From NCBI GenBank assembly GCA_050084985.1, contig JBITNC010000001.1, forward strand, positions 99,448,001-99,512,000: 64,000 nt of DNA. The letters are read 5' to 3'. A program made the translations under genes and the position numbers. Each line of letters begins with the position of its first letter. The stretch's first letter is position 1. The notes under the pieces were generated by a model. It saw only the letters and a list, made by a program, of their open reading frames with translations, searched no databases and was not told the origin of the DNA. Below, one piece after another: positions 61,401-64,000 of this stretch. The DNA is from Nageia nagi (Eukaryota; Pinophyta).

Positions 61401-61918
61401 TAGAATATGGTTTATGGTATCCTAGAGGAAAGGACTTTACACTTATTGCCTTTTTAGATGCAGACTGGGCAGGATGCGTGGATGATAGGAAGAGCACCAG
61501 TGGAGGAGCATTTTATTTGGGTAATAATCTTGTTGGCTAGCATAGTAAAAAGCAAGACTCAGTATCCCTATCTACAACAGAAGCAGAGTATATAGTAGTA
61601 ACTTCTTGCTACACACAGATTCTATGGATGAAGCAAATGCTAAAAGATTTTGGTATACAGATTAATGAGCCCATATCAGTTCTTTGTGATAACACAAGTG
61701 CAATTAATATATCAAAAAATCCTATTATGCACTCACAAACAAAGCATATTGCAATCAGATATCACTTTCTAAAAGAAAGAGTGGTGCAAGGAGAAGTACA
61801 GTTGGATTTTGTTCCAACAACAGAGCAAGTAGCAGACATTTTTACAAAGCCTTTGCCCAAAGACATCTTCAAATATCTTCAAAACAAGCTAGGAGTTATT
61901 GTCCTTCCCAAGCATTAG
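61401..61918 (+). pseudogene. copia element 1 RNase H
   Basis: LIAFLDADWAGCVDDRKSTS, GGAFYLGNNLVG, then TAG at 61538 where Trp (TGG) is expected, then SKKQDSVSLSTTEAEYI. It continues LWMKQMLKDFGIQ, LCDNTSAINISKNPIMHSQT, KHIAIRYHFLKERV and TEQVADIFTKPLPK, ending at TAG 61916. These are the conserved copia RNase H blocks (DADWAG, STAEAEY, CDN..A...NP..H.RTKHI, ADI.TK.L). The region runs to within 230 bp of the polypurine tract. Confidence 0.9.
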
Positions 61919-62133
61919 CTAGTTCTGGATGTCACATTCTTAGGAGGAGTGTTTATTTTTTCCTTCCTATATTGCTTCTGTGTATCTTGTTTTTGTATGC
62001 ACACTACTAATTTCCTGAGAATGTCATGTATGGACTCAAGGGGAGTCTGTAAATGCCCTTTGTTATTATTGATAAAGGGGGAGAGAAAAGTCCCGATGCT
62101 GGTGTCTGATCAAGTGGTGTTGCCAACAATTCC
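61919..62133 (+). other. 3' untranslated part of copia element 1
   Basis: Between the pol stop and the polypurine tract. It contains two further purine runs (GGGGGAGAG at about 62078 and a CTCAAGGGGAGTC block at about 62036) and no coding signal. Confidence 0.6.
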
Positions 62134-62145
62134 AAAGGGGGAGAT
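62134..62145 (+). promoter_or_regulatory. Polypurine tract of copia element 1
   Basis: AAAGGGGGAGAT immediately upstream of the 3' LTR. It primes plus-strand DNA synthesis. Confidence 0.9.
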
Positions 62146-63307
62146 TGTTGAGCATGTGTGATTGTCATTGTTGTCAACACATAGTTTTGGCTGTGTCTTC
62201 GTGCAGTAGTATGGTAGTAGTATGATGGTCCATTTATAATCCTATTTGTCCCTTTCTGAAACCCCCTCAAGGAGACATCTTTAAGTTTCTTTTTTTTGGG
62301 ATTATGACATCAACACGAACATCGCGGGAAGTGTTTTACTCTACTTCTGGAGTCCAAAGAAGATGACATTAGCAATTGATGTTGAAAAGTCCATAAGGCC
62401 ATGCAGATACATTGGAACTCTCTTTTGGAGTCCAGAGATGATGATATCATGGTGTATACAATAAACATCCGGTAAGCTAGTCAATCTCTAGGCTATAGAA
62501 AGAGACTCTGGAACTAAGGCTAGACAAAAAAGAGAAACCTAGAACTACCATTATGAAGAAGAAAAGAGTTCAAGATTATTAAAAATAATTAGATACTATC
62601 AAATCTCCAAAATTAGTGGAGGAAGAGCTATACTTATCTGAACAACTCCGTTTGAGCAATAGGAGCGTTCGTCAGTTACAGCAGTTGCAATCTTAGATAG
62701 TGAACTCTCTTTAGTGCAAGAGCAGTTACAAATAAAGATTTCTTTTCAGTTTGTTTTTGATAATGTGTCATGATAGGAATGGATGTGAAGAGTGCATGGT
62801 AGATTCTGTGAAAACTGGTGAGTAGAGTAGGGTGGTAAAGGAGGCAATACCATGGAAGAGGGGTGTATCAGGAGTATGTGAAGTGAGCAAACGAATATGC
62901 AGATAGGATAGTGATTGTTTAACTATGTTACTTTGGAGCTATGTGCAGAGATCAAACAATGAGCATTAGAGCTAGACCATTGAGGGTCTTCTAGAACTGT
63001 ATTCTTTCCTCCTTTTTGAATGTTGTATCAAGTGGGTGCTTGAGAGCTGGAGTTGGTGCTCCAAGCAGTAGGTGCTGCTATTTTTAAAGTGGTAGTTGGT
63101 TCTACCCTTCATAGTTGGTGCTGTGAATCTGTAAGCTTTCTTTAATGATTGGATTTGGATTGGAGTCCAAGCAGTCATTTTCAGGGATGTAGCCAATTTG
63201 GTGAACCTTATTATATCTGGTGTTGTGTGATGTACTTGGTGTGCTTGCTCAATTTTCTTTGGCTTTTAATTTATCTTTGTTTAAGAAGTGTCACTCGAAG
63301 TCCAACA
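62146..63307 (+). repeat. 3' LTR of copia element 1
   Basis: 1162 bp, same ends as the 5' LTR (TGTTGAGCATG...TCCAACA). It differs from it at about 70 positions, mostly transitions. The GTTGGTGCT motif series is kept, with one unit changed to GTTGGTTCT. Confidence 0.92.
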
Positions 63308-64000
63308 CCTTATAAGGCCTTGTTAGTCAAAAAAGAGATTGAAAAATACTTGCAAGTAGGATTCATAGAGCCTGTTGATTATTCTAAGTGGATTTATAAC
63401 ATTGTTTCTATTACTAAACTAATTGGTGAAATATGGGTATATACTGATTTTCATGATATCAACAATGCTTGTCCTAAGGATGATTTTCCTTGCCTCGTAT
63501 TAATATGATTATTGATAGCATAGCTAGTCATGACATGTTATCATTTATAGATGGTTTTTTTTGTTATATAATCAAATCTTAATTAATCTTATTGATTAAC
63601 ATAAAATCACTTTCTCAAACCCTTGGGGGAATTTTTGTTGGAAGGTTATTCCTTCTGGACTAAAAAATGTAGGTGCTACATATCAAAGAGCCATGGTCAG
63701 TATGTTCCATAAGCATATTCACAAAATAGTGGAGGTCTATGTTGATGACATTATTTTCAAGTCAAAGCAAGGTCAAGACCATCTCCAAGCCCTTAAATAG
63801 GTATTTGATATTTTGCAAAGGTACAAATTAAGACTTAAACCTTCAAGTGTGCATTTGGAGTTGCTTTCAAAAAATTGTTAGGGTTCATGGTTTCAAATAG
63901 AAGAATTGAAGTAGATCCTAAGAATGTAAAAGCCATTATTGACATGCCTCCCCTAGAAACTTGAAACACCTTAGAAGTATTCAAGGAAAGTTAAATTCAG
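63308..64000 (+). pseudogene. Ty3/gypsy element C, reverse transcriptase (right of copia element 1)
   Basis: Resumes in frame with PYKALLVKKEIEKYLQVGFI, EPVDYSKWIYNIVSITK, VYTDFHDINNACPKDDFP, the canonical gypsy RT start. A one-base loss in the FPLP codons shifts the frame; INMIIDSIASHDMLSFIDGF, GLKNVGATYQRAMVSMFHKH and VEVYVDDIIFKSKQGQDHLQ follow, with YVDD at 63738-63749. Another lost base (in PSKC) shifts it again before FGVAFKKLLGFMVSNRRIEV and MPPLET. The window ends inside the RT; RNase H and integrase would lie beyond 64000. Confidence 0.8.

Larger units (their letters stand above)
55619..63307 (+). mobile_element. Ty1/copia element 1, full-length, decayed
   Basis: A 7689-bp element with all parts in order: 5' LTR (55619-56777), primer-binding site, one gag-pol frame (56842-61918), polypurine tract and 3' LTR (62146-63307). 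By eye the LTRs differ at about 70 of 1160 positions (about 6%), mostly transitions. The flanks TCTTT (55614-55618) and CCTTA (63308-63312) match at three of five bases and fit a decayed target duplication. The gypsy reading frame on the two sides joins sensibly, supporting CCTTA as the original. The gag-pol frame has 17 in-frame stops and one single-base insertion, so this copy cannot move by itself. Gag and RT features suggest the SIRE/Tork side of copia, but I cannot place it exactly. Confidence 0.9.

Noticed and set aside
1-64000. tRNA, rRNA, organelle-derived DNA or an endogenous pararetrovirus
   Set aside because: I saw no conserved tRNA B-box or rRNA motif, no organelle gene, and all RT fragments are of copia, gypsy or LINE type.

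Overview
This is an AT-rich window (about 30% G+C in the stretches I counted, with few CpG dinucleotides) from a large plant nuclear genome. It consists almost entirely of decayed, nested retrotransposons. I see no intact host gene, no rRNA or tRNA, no CRISPR array and nothing organellar. The element families (Ty1/copia, Ty3/gypsy of the Tat/Ogre type with a second RNase H, a plant L1-type LINE, and plant mobile domain genes) place it in a seed plant. The very low G+C and the abundance of stops that look like C-to-T changes recall gymnosperm genomes with old, heavily methylated repeats. Welwitschia-like composition is one possibility, but the species cannot be proven from this window.

Layout. 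1-1832: remnant of a plant mobile domain (PMD) gene on the + strand. 1833-14801: a minus-strand LTR element with a near-matching target duplication. It contains a gag remnant and, antisense to gag, a second PMD gene; that PMD gene is split by a smaller related minus-strand LTR element (5026-9473). 14802-16787: flanking sequence, possibly the rest of the first PMD gene. 16788 onward: a probable LTR start. About 18440-19830: a degenerate tandem array of about 87 bp with a dimeric period of about 174 bp. 21400-25953: a minus-strand copia remnant with one 287-bp LTR. 25954-29722: a plus-strand Tat-type gypsy pol remnant split by a 398-bp solo LTR with a perfect 5-bp duplication (TCATA). 34270-36650: a third PMD gene remnant, antisense to that gypsy pol. 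37671: a probable LTR start. 38690-41019: an unrecognised coiled-coil coding remnant. 41525-43484: a long copia-type LTR. 45331-45702: a degenerate 20-bp minisatellite. 45790-50092: a second gypsy pol remnant split by a LINE remnant. 51987-55618 and 63308-64000: a third gypsy element, cut inside its reverse transcriptase by a complete copia element (55619-63307) with two LTRs, PBS and PPT.

How the parts relate. None of the coding regions is intact; most carry in-frame stops and frameshifts. The best-preserved one, the copia gag-pol at 56842-61918, has 17 in-frame stops and one single-base shift, and most of the stops can be explained by single C-to-T or G-to-A changes. The least expected theme is the recurrence of PMD genes. 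There are three remnants in 64 kb; two lie on the strand opposite to a neighbouring gypsy gag or pol, and one of these is inside the LTR boundaries of an element that shows no pol. This suggests antisense PMD cargo genes in Tat-like retrotransposons.
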